From Chytridium lagenaria (Eukaryota > Chytridiomycota > Chytridiomycetes > Chytridiales > Chytridiaceae), in contig JAHLKC010000012.1 in assembly GCA_025449115.1 (NCBI GenBank), positions 186,001 to 250,000 on the forward strand: DNA of 64,000 nt, in the 5' to 3' direction. Below are positions 11,305 through 23,900 of this stretch, piece by piece. Position 1 is the stretch's first letter; every line of letters starts with the position of its first letter. The translations under genes were made by a program, and so were the position numbers. The notes below the pieces were generated by a model that ran no database searches, was not told the DNA's origin, and saw only the letters and a program-made list of their open reading frames with translations.

Positions 11305-12104
11305 TCACAAGTCATCAGTGGAGCTGTCAACCAAACTCCCATCAAGGTAAATGGCAATACCCGGAGCATGCTTTTTCGCTTTTGCCCCTCCCTGCACCAC
11401 TACTATCGCTAAACCAGGAACCATGGACCTTAAGGCCAAGTTCATGCACAGATCGAGACTTTTCACTGAAGTTTTCGTGTCCACTTCTTCCGACGCGTTA
11501 TCTCGCACATACATGAACGATTCCGAAACGCAGGAGACATCCACGGGAGTACGGTCAGTTAAAAGCATCATAGGAAATTTAGAACTCATGAATTGAATCT
11601 TGGCCTTCGAGGAGAATCCGGAAGAGGAGGCAATAATACCCAAAGTGCAGTTGCCCCATGCTTCTTTCTGACGATCATTGACATATGACGATGCGGAATT
11701 TGTATGAAAGCGAGAGAGGTCCGATATCGTCGGTTTAGCGTCTCGTACCCATTCTCTGGACATAACACCTTCCATCTCACGAATGTGTCGAGGCCCCAAT
11801 GGTTGCCGTTCGTATTTACATTGGACAAGAACAGGGATTGGGCGGGTTTGAAGCGACTGAGAAGCAGAAGGAGATTTGGACTGAGAGGAGGTGGTGTGAA
11901 GCGATGGTGGGGGAAAGGTGGAAGATAGGTAAGTGTGGTGCAGGACCGATTTGCGGCGGTTGTGAAGATGCCAGTGCCCTCTAAGATCGATACCTCTATC
12001 ATCAGCACCCCCAACACGATTGAGACGAAATGCAAAGCTCAACAGACATCGTCGGACTTGGTGCTCAAAGGCAGTTCCCAGTTGCACTGTGTCACTGCTG
12101 GCAT
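11305..12104 (-). CDS. RRG7: Rrg7-like mitochondrial restriction-endonuclease-like protein
   Basis: Resembles fungal Rrg7 (required for respiratory growth; DUF2034, PD-(D/E)XK-like fold), a mitochondrial protein of unclear activity. The family signature is a GT.FE start (LGTAFEHQVRRCLLSF), then GGADDRGIDLRGHW and later VLVQCKYERQPLGPRHIREM. The Asp of RGID and the Lys of QCK fit a PD-(D/E)XK active site. The central frame runs open from about 12231 to 11305, but its upstream end has no ATG. An ATG at 12104 lies one frame away immediately before the conserved GT.FE motif, so a one-base break near 12090 is the simplest explanation. A low-complexity Ser/Pro insert separates the two active-site motifs. 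The C-terminal half is less conserved in character. Confidence 0.75.
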
Positions 12105-12411
12105 TTAAATAAATTCCAAAATTGAAGTATCCAATAAAAAGTGTTCGAAAAACTAAATTCTTTTTTTTCTTCTTTCTGCGTTGTTTGACACCGTTTATTT
12201 CCCTTATTTGTATGCCTCCTCTCGCCTTCAATTACGTGATTATCTCTTCGTTGTGACGATACCATTTTATCAGAATTGAAATATATATAATGTCATACGT
12301 TTTTTCTTGCGACACATTGTATTATGCTCCATATTCCCAATGCAGGAATTAATACTCTAAAATTTGAAAACGTCTTCTTTTGAATAGCTATTTGGTACGA
12401 GAAGATAATTA

Positions 12412-14023
12412 TTAGCTTGAACTGCATCGAAGAGGACAAGCGGAAAGTAAAAATATTGAATACTTACCCCAAATTCTTAAGTAATCCTCCAACCTCACCC
12501 TGGCTATAGTCAGGAGCTTTTGTTCCTGACACTTTGCAAAGAAGAAAAAAAATATATAAATTTCAGCGATCGCTTTAAAAATATGAGAGTTAATACTCAC
12601 CATGAGCCAGCATCGGGTTAGGGCCGCAAATGAAGACCTTTTATTTCAAAACAAAAAGGTGAGAATACCATATCGAAAAGCACTAGCTTTTAAAGAGACT
12701 TCCTACCTTTCCTTCACCGGGCTTGGGCAGGTTTGAGGTGAGCACCTGTTCGGTGATGAAGCCTTTGCCTTGGGTCCAGTTTGCGGGAGGCCTACATACA
12801 TGATTAGCGCATGGAAGTAGAAGCTAAAAAAGAAAATTACTGTCACATACTTGTCAAGTGTGTAGAAGACTTTGAATTGATCAGAATGTTTTTGAGCAAG
12901 ATTATCAAAGTAAGACTTTAATAAAATGTCTTCTTCGGCAACGTTTCCGAAAACTAGGGAGATCTAAACAAAGTATTCGTCAAGTCTTGTTGATATCAAA
13001 ACGACAAACCTTGGTCTTATCTTCAGGGTTAGAAAATACACGATGAATTATTTGAAGCATAGGAGTGATTCCGGATCCGCCTGCAATCATTCCCAGATGC
13101 TTGTCCTTGTTAGGTACGTACTCGTATTTCTTAATAGGACCTGCTCAACAAGTTAACCCTTTTTTTTGTTTAATATTTGCACTGATATACCTTTAATATC
13201 CAAAGTTTCACCGGCCTTCATTGAGTGGATATGAGTCGACATGGGTCCATCTGTGGAACTTGTTTGTAAAATGAAGGAGGCCAATAGAAGTAAGAATTTG
13301 ACTAACTTGGATACTTCTTGACAATAAGATCGAAGGTACCCGTGTATCCCAATGCAGGGTCTTCAACAGGAGTGTAAGCCCTGATGACAACATCGGGTTT
13401 CCCGTCTGGCTTGACGCCGTTCACAAATTTGGTCACAACGCATGATGCAGTAGGAAGGCCAAGCTCTGTGGCTCCTGCTGGAAGCGCGAACCTTATGAAT
13501 ACATTTTAATATTAAAAAAAACATGAAGGAAAGTACAGCTTACCTGAAGGTGCTGGTATTATGGTTGATGGGAATAATCTCATTCAATTTAAACGGAAGA
13601 AATTCATCGGCTTTCAAAGCATGCGTGGGGCTGTTCTTATATCGCTTCTTCATAATGAGTTCTTTCTTCTTTTCGTTGTTTTTCTGAACATAATAATAAA
13701 CTGGAAGGTAGCGTAAGTCAGAATAAAAATATGAAAACCTCGCCGCAGATAAAGCAAGCGAATAAAAGGCCACACATGTTTAGCCCTACGTACTTCCTCC
13801 AACAGCAACGGTAGGAAATGCCAGATAGAGAAGAACGGATTTGAGGGAAGCTGCAAAAGAATGATCAGAGTTGGCCATTTAATCGAGTTTCTCAAGAGCC
13901 ATGCTTACAAGACTTCTTCTGGGGAGCAGGTGAGCCAGCCGCCTCAGTGAATGAGCGACGGGCAGACGCGCACGCTTTGAACGGCGCTACAGAGGCGGTA
14001 CGAAGGAGTGGCCTGAAGAACAT
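12412..14023 (-). CDS. MCR1: NADH-cytochrome b5 reductase, mitochondrial (Mcr1-like)
   Basis: FAD-dependent transfer of electrons from NADH to cytochrome b5; a mitochondrial outer-membrane or intermembrane-space form is likely. ATG at 14023 opens an Arg/Ser/Ala-rich presequence ([19 protein letters not shown]). A membrane helix follows ([15 protein letters not shown]). The FAD domain shows IRAYTPV (FAD-binding RxYTP type) and [11 protein letters not shown]. The NADH domain shows [27 protein letters not shown] and [10 protein letters not shown]. About nine short introns with clean borders keep the frame throughout, including a tiny last exon (stop at 12412-12414). The usual C-terminal phenylalanine of this family is absent; the protein ends in Ser-Ser, so the last splice could be wrong. 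One of the few genes here without an obvious frame break. Confidence 0.9.
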
Positions 14024-15294
14024 CGGGGAGGTTTAGCGAATCAAGATTTGAAACGACCTCTCATGCGAATTGTCATGTACATATGTTGCATATGCCCATT
14101 TGAAAGGTCCTTCAGCAACGCATACACAACTATTCAAACCATATGTTTTGAAAGCGCGCAACGCGCGATCAATCGCCATTTCTTTTCGTGCATGTATGCA
14201 CGCTCGCAACAATCAACTTCATGTTTCGGTGCAGTGGTAAGAAGTTTATGCGCATCGACGTAAGTCGTATACTGTTACTCCATGGAATTAATTTTCCTTA
14301 GATCATGACTCTGTACTTTAAAAGTTACGACTTGTAAATACCGTGTGTGGGATGAAGGGCCACTACCTGGACTTCGGAATTTGGGCCCTGCGGCCTCACA
14401 AATTTTTTTTCTTCTTTGCTCGTCTTCTGACTTTATCAATCTTCAGTCAAAAAAGTCAAACAAGGTGAGAAGCTGGGTCATTGCGTAGGCATAGGCGATG
14501 GTTACCTGCAACGCTGTACTCCCCCTACGCATGCACATCCTGCATACTATAAGAGAGTGCATGCTGCAACTACTACTTGTCCTGCTATGGATGGAGGTGC
14601 TGGAGTGGGGGGTATGTGTCGCGTTGAATGGCTTGGAGGTTGTGGGAAGGCAAAGTAGAATGGTCTCTCGGATGCTTGCATTGGCCTCGCAGTATCTTCA
14701 GTATTGGGGGAGACCTCTCTTTCTTCTTTCTCGACAAGCTGGGCATTGAGTGTCGACGGCAGTCACTTCGAACGTTTCAAGTTTCACCGCCTTTCCCAAT
14801 GCTTGTCCTGTTTTAGGAGGGATTATTTGCTGGAATATAGGAATTAAGTACAGGAACGGATGACCGGCCTCCTGGAAGATTCTGTGCGAGACGGGATGCG
14901 TTGTTGGGGCGTCAAATGTGGCGGAAAGCTAAAAGGCAAATAGTGGCCTGCTTGGGTACCTATATGGATCGATTTGTCTTGCCAATTAACTACGACTTTC
15001 CTTCAATTCGACTTTAAACCAAGTCGCCTATAGCTTGATGCCATAGTCTTTACTTCATTTGAAGTTCACTTGATGCTACAGAGAATTAAGACTTTTTTTT
15101 GAAAAGTCTCCTTTGGTAAACTTGGGATGGTTGCTGACCCCTATCTCTCTCTGTTTTTTTAGTGATCACGTCGAAAGAGTACCATTCAGATTGAACTCAC
15201 GCCACAGGAGTATACTTCAGTGGGCCACCAAGACATCCTCCCTTGATATTTTCCCACCAAACCGAATCACACCCACACGCGCATATAAACGAAG
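14024..15294. other. Intergenic between divergent MCR1 and DEF1
   Basis: About 1.27 kb. Frames are short (longest about 80 codons, 14498-14749) and unlike any known protein. A pyrimidine tract at about 15140-15165 and the C/A-rich leader before 15295 probably belong to the DEF1 promoter and 5' UTR. Confidence 0.4.
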
Positions 15295-18200
15295 ATGTAT
15301 GAAAAAGAGCTGAAGTCCCTAGTGGACATGTTTGGCCAGGACTGGTCTGAAGCTGACCTTCTTGCCACCCTTGAGGAAACTCGAGGGGACGTTCAAAACG
15401 CAGCGACAAGAATTGTGGAAGGTGATCGTTTTCCGTCAGATTTTTCTTGACTCTAAGTGTTATTACTCACCCAGTCTCTTATATTTTTTAGGTAATGCTG
15501 TTCGATGGGGTGAAGTAAAGACTGCAAAGGCCAAGAAAACTTTAAAAAAGGATTCAGAAGTCCATGCTGTACCTTTGCCACGCGAGACCTCTGGACGTCC
15601 CAATACCTCAAATGAATATAACGGGCGACCCGCAAGGGGTGAGTGACTTGTTCTGTATTTGATGTGTAGGATGGAAGCTGATAAGGGATTTTTTTGAAGG
15701 TGCCCCGATGACACGCGGAGGGCGCGGAGGAGGTCGCGGTGGTGGACGTGGTGGACGTGGTGGTCAATATCCTCGTCCTCCTCGGCCGCAAAATGGCTAC
15801 AATGCTGCAGTCAACGGTCTGGAATCAGGAGAGACCCCATCTACTACCACAGATGCGTCAGGAGGCTGGGGAGATGCTCAGGTGGAAGCTGTGGATGAAT
15901 GGGGTAATACCCCTGCCGCAGAGGACAGCAAGCCTGCTGAGGTACCGAAAGCAACTGGCGTCTCTGCCGCAGCTGCTGAACCAGCTTCAACTGCGAAGCC
16001 AGAAAAGGGCGGCAAATGGAGCGACCTTGCTGGTCTAAGGGACACCATTCGCCCAGACAAACTCCTCAACAGTACTCAAATAGTGGATCGTATGGCCGTC
16101 CTGCGAGAGCCCCTGCACCTTCTGCTCAGTCAAAGCCGCCCGCACCTGTTACTCCCGCTCCTGCTGCTGCTCCCGCGAAACCTTCTTGGGCTCAGATGGT
16201 AAAAGGGTAAGTCTTGTTAAGTGTGCAGCATCGTTGTATCCATTTCATATTATTATCTAATCACGTTTTGTCAAATCTGTATAATTTTTTGTTATTTTTA
16301 CAGTCCTGAGCCTGCACCGGTCCCTGTTCCTGCACCCGAACCTACAAAGCAAGCAGCTGCACAGGGACAACCGGCAAAGAATCAACTTTCTGCCCAAGCC
16401 AAAACCACCGACAGGAAATCACGTTCTCCCAGCCCCGTTAAGCAACCCTCCACCGTCGCAAGCGTAACAGAAGGAGTCGCCTCTGTAAATCTTAACCACT
16501 CCGCGGCCTCTTCGGCTCAGTCTCAGCCTCGGTCCGCCTCCCGCTCTCCCACACGCTCCGTCAGTCCGTCAAAACCTTCCGCTCAATCCTCCTCCCCGCT
16601 CCTGCCGCAACAACTACCCCTGCATCCCAGCCCGCCCCTGCCCCTGCCGCGGTTGCGGCTCCTTCGCACACCCCAGTAAAGGCGCCTCAGGCCGCCGCCA
16701 CTGCTCCCCAGCAATCCCAAGGCATTCCTCGCCCACCGTCAACTGGCGCCGCAGCTGCTCCAGCGTCATCACTTTCTTCTGGCGCGCCACCTGGCCTTTC
16801 TAAGCAGCAGCCTGCTGCTCCAACCCGCGCTCCCGTGGCGAGAAAGTTGAAGCAAGATGCTGCCGTTGTAATGCCGTCAAACGCTATTTCAGCCGCCGGA
16901 TCCGTTCGGTTTGGACAATTTGGCATCAGCGCCGACGAGGAGAAGGAAACTGCTCCGGCTCCAGCCCCGGCTGCACAAGCAGCACCCGCTGCTGCTCCCT
17001 CCGTTCCTCAACAGGCTCCAGTTCAGGTCGCCTCAGCACCAGTTCAATCACAGACTGCGCCTCAGCAGGCCTCAGCACCTGCAGCCGTTCAGAAGCCAGC
17101 TCCTCAGCAACAGCAGGCTCCCGTCCAGCAACAGCCTCAGGCAATTGGTGGTGCAGCACGGTATGTTTGATTTGTTCTTTGCGTTAATATTTTACGGCTA
17201 GTTTTAATGCTTAATTGCGAGCAGTGCCCCTGCCCCTGCCCAGCGCGATGTTCCTGCCCAGCAGGCACCTCCGTCGCAGTACCAGCAGCAAGCTCAGCAG
17301 CCCCAACAACAACCCCAACAGCAGACTCAGCAACAGCAGGGAGGCTACCCCGGCTACCAGCAGCAGCAGCCCCAGCAGCCTGCTGGTCTTCCCAACCAGC
17401 CTTCAAACAGGCTTCCCGCTGTTGCGCCTCTTATCCCGCAAATGGCTCCTGTCCTTCAGGTACGATTGTTTTCTTGTTTTAATCCTATCCCTTTTTTATT
17501 AACTGACTTTTTCGGCTTTATTATAGCCGCAGCTTGGCGCTTCAGGTTTCGGCATGGGCCACATGCAGTCACTGCCAACTGACTACAATAACATCTATAG
17601 TAATGATCAGCAGCGCATGATGGTTAGATTTTTTTGTCATGTTCTCATGTCAAACTTACTTTATAATATCAGGGCTACTACAATGATCCCAGCCAGTATG
17701 GCCAGGCCTCGGTTAACCAGAAGTACGGTAGCCAAGGAGGCGACCTTCAAGGCACCGCTGCAGGACCTGGTCAGAACTCGCCCCAGCAGAACCAGCAGGC
17801 TCAGCAACAGGCTGCTGCCCAACAGCAGTACCCTATGGCGCCGTATGGATTTTTCCCTTACTACCTTCCCAACCAGTACCAGAACATGGGCTACTCTTCC
17901 GGCTACCAGCCATTCGTTAACAAGTCCATGTACCCTACCGCTTACCCGACTGGACCGAGCCAGACCAACCAGACAGGAGGAAAGCAAGGATCCAACCTTT
18001 CTGGTGCTGCTGCTGGGTACAACTCCTACTCTGCAGCCCAGCCCCACCTCTATCACCAGGGTATGTCTTATGATGACCTCAGCTCTGGCCTCTCTGGTGC
18101 CGGTGGGGTTGGTATCGGTATCGGTGGTGGTGCTGGTGGAATCGGAAATGGTGGTATTGGCGGTGCTCAAGAATATGGAAGCCTGCCGCCTCCAACATGT

Positions 18201-18775
18201 ACGGCGTCCCGCAGCAGCAGGGTGGTTTCGGTGGTTTCGGTCTCGGCGGTGCTGGCTCCCAAGGTGGACCCCAACAGGGTGGACAGGGTGGTCCCCAAGG
18301 TTCGCAGGGTCAGGGTGGCCTTGGAAAGCAGGGTGGTGGAGGTCAGGGAGGTGTTCAAGGACGAGGGCCTCGCGGATACGACAAGTACAATCAGGGAGGG
18401 CAGCAAGCGGGTAGCTTGTCACAGGGTCCAGGTGGTAACCAAGGAGGCGCTGGTGGCCAAGTTGCTACTGGAGGACCATCCGGTGGTCTTGGATCGCAGC
18501 AGGGATCTCTTCAGGGTGCTGGTGCTGGTGCTCAAGGTGGTGCTGGAGGTCCGAGTGTCGCTGGAGCTGGAGCGGCTGGAGCGGCTGCTGGCGCTGCTGC
18601 TGGTGCTGGTGCTGGACCTGGTGGCATGGCTTCATCTTACTATGGACAGCAGTTTACTGGATTTAACCCTCAGTACCAGGGATACCCCCAGCAGCACATG
18701 CAACCAACCTACCAAGCCGGTGGATACGGACGTCAGGGCGGTCAAGCTCAATACTGGGGCGGCGGTCAATCGTAA
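15295..18775 (+). CDS. DEF1: RNA polymerase II degradation factor Def1
   Basis: Def1 promotes ubiquitination and removal of RNA polymerase II stalled at damage. Its N-terminal CUE domain binds ubiquitin, and its long Gln-rich tail recruits the ligase. Here the CUE domain is at the start (ELKSLVDMFGQDWSEADLL, then TRGDVQNAATRIVEGNA), followed by RWGEVKT as in fungal Def1. Next are an Arg-Gly box (GGRGGGRGGGRGG), a Ser/Pro/Ala-rich middle, Gln-rich tracts (QQQAQQPQQQPQQQTQQQQ), and a Gly/Gln C-terminus ending QAQYWGGGQS. Five or more short introns are visible (for example after VEG, MVKG, GGAAR, VLQ and RMM). Frame breaks occur near 16030, 16597 (C-run) and 18180, with normal composition resuming each time. 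CUE call is strong; domain borders in the tail are compositional only. Confidence 0.85.
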
Positions 18776-19263
18776 ACTCGATGATCCCTACGCTCACTGT
18801 GGCCGTGCCATAATGATTTCATCCTTGTTTTCTTTTCTTCCTCTCTTATTATAATGCAAGCCCTTAGAAACCCACTGTTTTCTCCCTCTTCTTCCTGTTT
18901 ATTGTTTTGCTTTTTTTTTCCCTTGTTTTTTTTTTTGATCTCTCTTTATTTTTTGTTTTGTGGGTCGACTTGCTCTATCCTTTGACTTTGTTTTGATTTT
19001 TCGTCCTCCTGCTCTTGATTGATGATGATGATGATGAGGGCTGCGCATAACTTTCGTTTTTTTTTGTTTTTTGTGTTTCGTTTCTCGAGTGAAAAAGTTG
19101 TTAATACGAAGAATGACGCTCATTGCTTAGTTAATGGATTGTTGAAACAGACGCGCTGCTTATTTTTGAACGTATTTCGTACTTGAGCTGTCGACCTTAT
19201 TGTTCGGACAAAAAAGTCTTTCGGACTAGCTTTTGCCAAGGTTGCTCACCCCTTTTCATAACG
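18776..19263. other. DEF1 3' region, T-rich, with short TGA repeat
   Basis: Extremely T-rich 3' UTR-like sequence containing a short (TGA)n tract at about 19017-19037. No gene seen. Confidence 0.5.
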
Positions 19264-20458
19264 ATGCTCAATGCCTACGTGCCACTGATTGATCAGCGAG
19301 ATGACATAGGAAGTTCAAGGCATGAATTTAAAGACGACCCGCGTGCAGAGATTGCAGAGATTGAACGACGCATCCGAAATTCAAAGAAAGCATACAGTCA
19401 AGCTGCTGTGTTGATGTCAAGGGACTATGAGCGCTTGGAGAATCTACGACGAACGCTATCTATTGGCATAACTATCCCCGAAGAGGAGACATTGGCTGAA
19501 AATAGAGTCGCGAGCTTCTAACAGTCTGTCGGATGCAAAGGAGCATATAGGTTATATTGAAACAACTTGTGCACACCTGGAGAAAGCATTGGAATATCAA
19601 CGTGAAGAGCTTAGAAAGCTATTGCCCCGACTCCCATTTGACCACTTTGCCATGGATATTATTAGGCCTGCTGAATGCAGCATGGATGGGTTTAACTTTA
19701 TACTCGTCGTCACTGATGTCATCACTCGGTTTGCTTTCCTTCTACCCATTCGCACTACAAGCCCTACAGAGCTTTCTTCTACCCTTGTAGACTTTTTTGC
19801 ATCTCTCGGCTTCCCCAATATTTTTAGCTTTGAAGGCGCCGCCGATTTTCTCTCTCATCTCAGTCGTAAGTTGGAGTTTGGTCATCACGCTCAATATCAT
19901 TTCGCGGACATGCCGCATCCACAAGCCGGAAGCATCGCCCACCAAAACGTCACGTTTACGCACAATCTTCTTCATGATCGAACCCAACATCACCCAGCGT
20001 CATGGCCAGATCATCTCCCTTTCATTCAATGCGCCATCAACAGCCTCGTTCAGCGTCTTCATGTTTCCCATCCCTTTAGCTTAATGTTTGCGCGTATCAA
20101 ACACCGAATGTCAATCTACACCATTACCGATCTTGATCTCATCTCTCCGCAAGATATTCAAACCCGCTATAATAACCTACACTCTGTCATCTTTCCACCA
20201 TCGCAAGTTGGGATTGAGACGGTGCGACATGAGCCAGAGGACGTGGGGACGCGGAGGTTTCCGGATGGGGCTTATGTAATGGTGGCAGCCGATTCAAAGT
20301 CAGGAAAGTCGTCGCTAAAGTGGGAAGGGCCATTTAAGATTGTGTCGTGGTCAGAGTATGGGGGGACATATATGTTGCAAAACCATGAAGGGATTGTTCT
20401 TCCAAGAAGCTTCATGCCTTACGATTTGAAATTTCTTTCCTCAGATGGAATCTCTTAA
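19264..20458 (+). CDS. Ty3/Gypsy integrase-derived frame with N-terminal coiled coil
   Basis: The second half (about 19520-20458) is an integrase core: FDHFAMDIIRPAE, FILVVTDVITRFAFLLPI, and a C-terminal SH3/chromo-type barrel (GAYVMVAADSK, LKWEGPFKIVS, YMLQNHEGIVLP). In Ty3/Gypsy integrases the catalytic triad is D, D, E. The first Asp is present (AMDII), the second motif reads FEGAADF without the usual SDNG, and the glutamate-bearing helix reads AHQNVTF without glutamate. The zinc-binding HHCC region is missing. In its place is a charged coiled-coil stretch (EIAEIERRIRNSKK; EKALEYQREELRKLL). One frame break near 19505-19520 separates the two parts. No LTRs, protease or reverse transcriptase nearby. 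Either a decaying fragment or a domesticated, catalytically dead integrase. Confidence 0.65.
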
Positions 20459-20947
20459 ATGCATGGCATTTGACGAACGCTTCATCTTTACATGAGCTGT
20501 GAATGCAGCTTCACTCACGTTAACCTGCTCTATGAATATTTCTTCTTTTCATCACGTTTTTCTTGTTTAATGTCAAGTACCACAAGACGATAAGATTATG
20601 TTTCTCCTTCAATAAATATATAACATTGTGTACTTATATAGAAACTGGCTGTTCATAAGCCAACGCGATTCATGTATTTCACCAAGACAGCTACGAGATA
20701 AGAAAAAGGGAGGAAGAAGACAAAATACAAACAAAGAAAAAAGAAATGTGATTACTGAATGAGTGCCGATTTCATCAATAAAATATCCCTCATCACCAAC
20801 TGACACTCAACAGGATAATGGAAGGTGCAAAAATAAAAAACAATGGAATTACATTAAAATAAAAATATGGGAGACGGTGCAGGGATTTGTAAATGCGGCA
20901 AAGGCTGGGGTGAAGTGATCGGTGATGTAAATAGCAATTATACAATT
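20459..20947. other. Intergenic, convergent 3' ends
   Basis: A/T-rich sequence between the integrase-derived frame (+) and the 3' end of RPO41 (-). No feature recognised. Confidence 0.45.
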
Positions 20948-23900
20948 CTAATGGAAGAAATAAGGGCTTTCCTTGACCTTTTCCAAGTCAAGCTCTCCCC
21001 TCTCAGGAAGCTCCGGGATCTCCAAATCCACCCAAGACGAGACCTTCCTTTTGACGGTCTTCAAACCAATGGTAGCAGCGGCCGACGTCCGCCCTGTAGC
21101 AACCAAATGTTCCTTCCACTTTAGAAGATGCTCCAGCGACGTTATCTCAAACTCTACAGGATGTTTGTGAGACCCATAACGCTCCTTGAACTCATCACGG
21201 AGTTTGACCATGATGTTCTGAGAGTGGAGCTTGACAAAGGCGTCACGGAGAATGGACGACATGGGCGGGGATGTCGCAGGCGTGGGTCCAATATGAGTCG
21301 TGGACAGAAGCAAATTCGATATTTGAACGTTGACAGGCTATTGCGGAAGCATCATATGGGTGGCATCGAGAGAGTGAATGAAGTTTGGGGGGAACGCGCT
21401 GGATTGCTTGAGAGGATTGACGGGACAAGGTTGGGAACGGTCGACTATAGTGCAGGTTTGTATTAATGTTGATACCTATTTTTAACAAGTAGTTAGGAAA
21501 TATGTAAGAAGTTATAAAAAATCATGGAAAGATATACTCACTTGTTTCAGCTTATAGTCACGATAAGGCTGAACGATAGGCATACCAAGCGGGGTAGTCC
21601 AAATGACGGTGGACATTTTTTCCACCTTCTTTGGCTTCCGGCCTTTCACTTTCACCGTCAGCTCAGGTTTAGCATCTGCAACTGCCACAGTGTCGGCCGT
21701 CACATCATCTACTGACGAATCTAAGAGGGCTGCACCGAGCAATCCATCCGGATTATTCGACATGGCTTCCGAAGTGAAGTCATCTCTAACTCTGTCAGTT
21801 TCTTTCCTCCTCTACCACTGTGATAGGTCTGGGCAGACATCCAATCTTGGCCAAAAATGCAGCATCATCAAGATCCGCTTTCGGAATAGTACTAACGGGA
21901 GCACTTTTCGCAATCATGCGAGCAGTCACGTTTAACCACTTTTGCAAAGCTCTGGCACCTGTGAAAAGCTCCCCGAGCCCATCAAAGATGAGACGCGTGA
22001 CATGAAGCGAGCAATTCTTGATCTCATCATCAGTAAAGGGGTAAGCTCAGGCTGTTCCCTCATCCTCGACGTTACTGTTTTCGCGCACCCACAAAAGTAA
22101 CACCGTAAGTGTTGGTCATAACCGTTGCTTCACAAGTTTTCGATTGATTCTACCCTTCATCTTTAAGCTAATAGCACATCCCTTTTCCGCGTCCTCCTCG
22201 ATCCGACGGGCTACACGGTCGGCGACTGCGGTGTAGATATCAGAAGGTTTGGCTGTTGGTAGCAGATTCACTTGTAAGGCACCAGGAATATCGCCACCAA
22301 GGGCAGCGTAATGTTGCAAGCCATTACAGGTTCCGTCTTGATGCACAGGTATACGCGACAAAAATTCCTCAGGTTTAGGCGACCGGATAGCATCCGTCAG
22401 CTCGTAGCAGGTAGCTAACAGCTGAAATGGATCATCGGACTTTAACCACCAACGACGACCCTATTCGCATATTAGTAAGGTTGCAATTGGCATTAAAAAT
22501 CTCACAGTCATTGGATGTCGGCCGAGTCCATTACATCGCTCATGTGAGCGTCGGCGAATTTAACGCGATCGTCAAACGAAACTCTGAGGGAGACATGTTA
22601 GCATATTACTAAATAGAAAAAAAATTACTTGTCATTTCCAGCCAAATTCGAGATTTGAATTTTGAGCCATCTCAAACCATCCTTCCCCAAAGGCTTTCCC
22701 TTATCAAACAGCAAAAGACCGCGACATAAATCATTGCCCATATGGTTAAAATGAAGGGGAATGGGATAAGCTCTTCCACGAAAATCCAGGTTATGAGGAA
22801 AATAGATTGTCTCGCCAATGAACTTTAAGTAAGAAGAGGTTAAGAAGCTGCCGGCGAATTAAACAAATAATATATATACATAAAGGAAATAACATACACT
22901 CTAGCAATCTCAATCTTATAATTGATTTCGCATCTTTGGAGAAAACGCATTGGTCTTCGCCGTCTCTAGCCTTTTGACATTTGAATAATATGCTCTTTTT
23001 GCCGCTGTGTCCAAGTCATCCCAATTTCTCGGTTTTGGCTCTGCTGACGGCATACTCGCAGGAGGTATGTCTGCTAAACCTTCTCCCGAGTTCCAAATCT
23101 GCCTTACGACATTGTATACTCTCTCGTTCACTATCCAGGCAGTTGATCCAAGGACATCCAAGCTATGGTATACGTGTCCGAGATGCTGCCTCTCATCCGC
23201 CGCAGAAATGTACGCCATGTGTTCCGGGTTCGACACGGACCTCGCTACGTCAACTTTATGACTGAGGTAGCCACCGCTGTTTCGCGTAATCCACGGACGC
23301 GGCTTAACAACCATCGGAAGCAGCCTTGGAGCTGCCGCCATAGGGTTTGCAGATATCTGTTCCATAAGATGAGGATGTGTCTTGATGACTCCAATTCGCT
23401 TAAAACCCCCATCCGAGATGTAATCATGTTTAAAAGCAAATTCTTCTTTCACCCTTGTAACAAATTAGTCATATGACGGACAGGAAAACCACATATATAA
23501 AGCTTTCTTACATATCTCTTGCAGGATTTTCGGGGTCAGTGTAAGGCGCGTATATTTTCGCTGTCTTCATCAGCAAAGCAGCGAGAATGGACCCAGCCTG
23601 GATCACCACGGACTCAGGCCATTTCGGGAACCAATTTTCCTGTTCCAACTCCTTAGCCTGCTTCTGCGCAACAATTGCCATAATCTTCCGAACTGAAGAG
23701 TCAAACAATGCTCCATTAAGATGCAAATTATGCATCCGAAGCGCTGATTGCACCTAAGAAAAAGCTTAATATACTCACGCCGAAAGGACATCAAGCATGA
23801 TAACAAGATTACTCACAATCTTGTGGTTCTTTTTCTTTTTCAACTGCTGCATGGCAAACTCCTGTTCTACTCCATTTCCGATTTGAGCTAAGAGCTGCGA

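Noticed and set aside
19264..20458. Intact LTR retrotransposon
   Set aside because: No LTRs, primer-binding site, protease, reverse transcriptase or RNase H in the surrounding sequence; only integrase-like coding remains.
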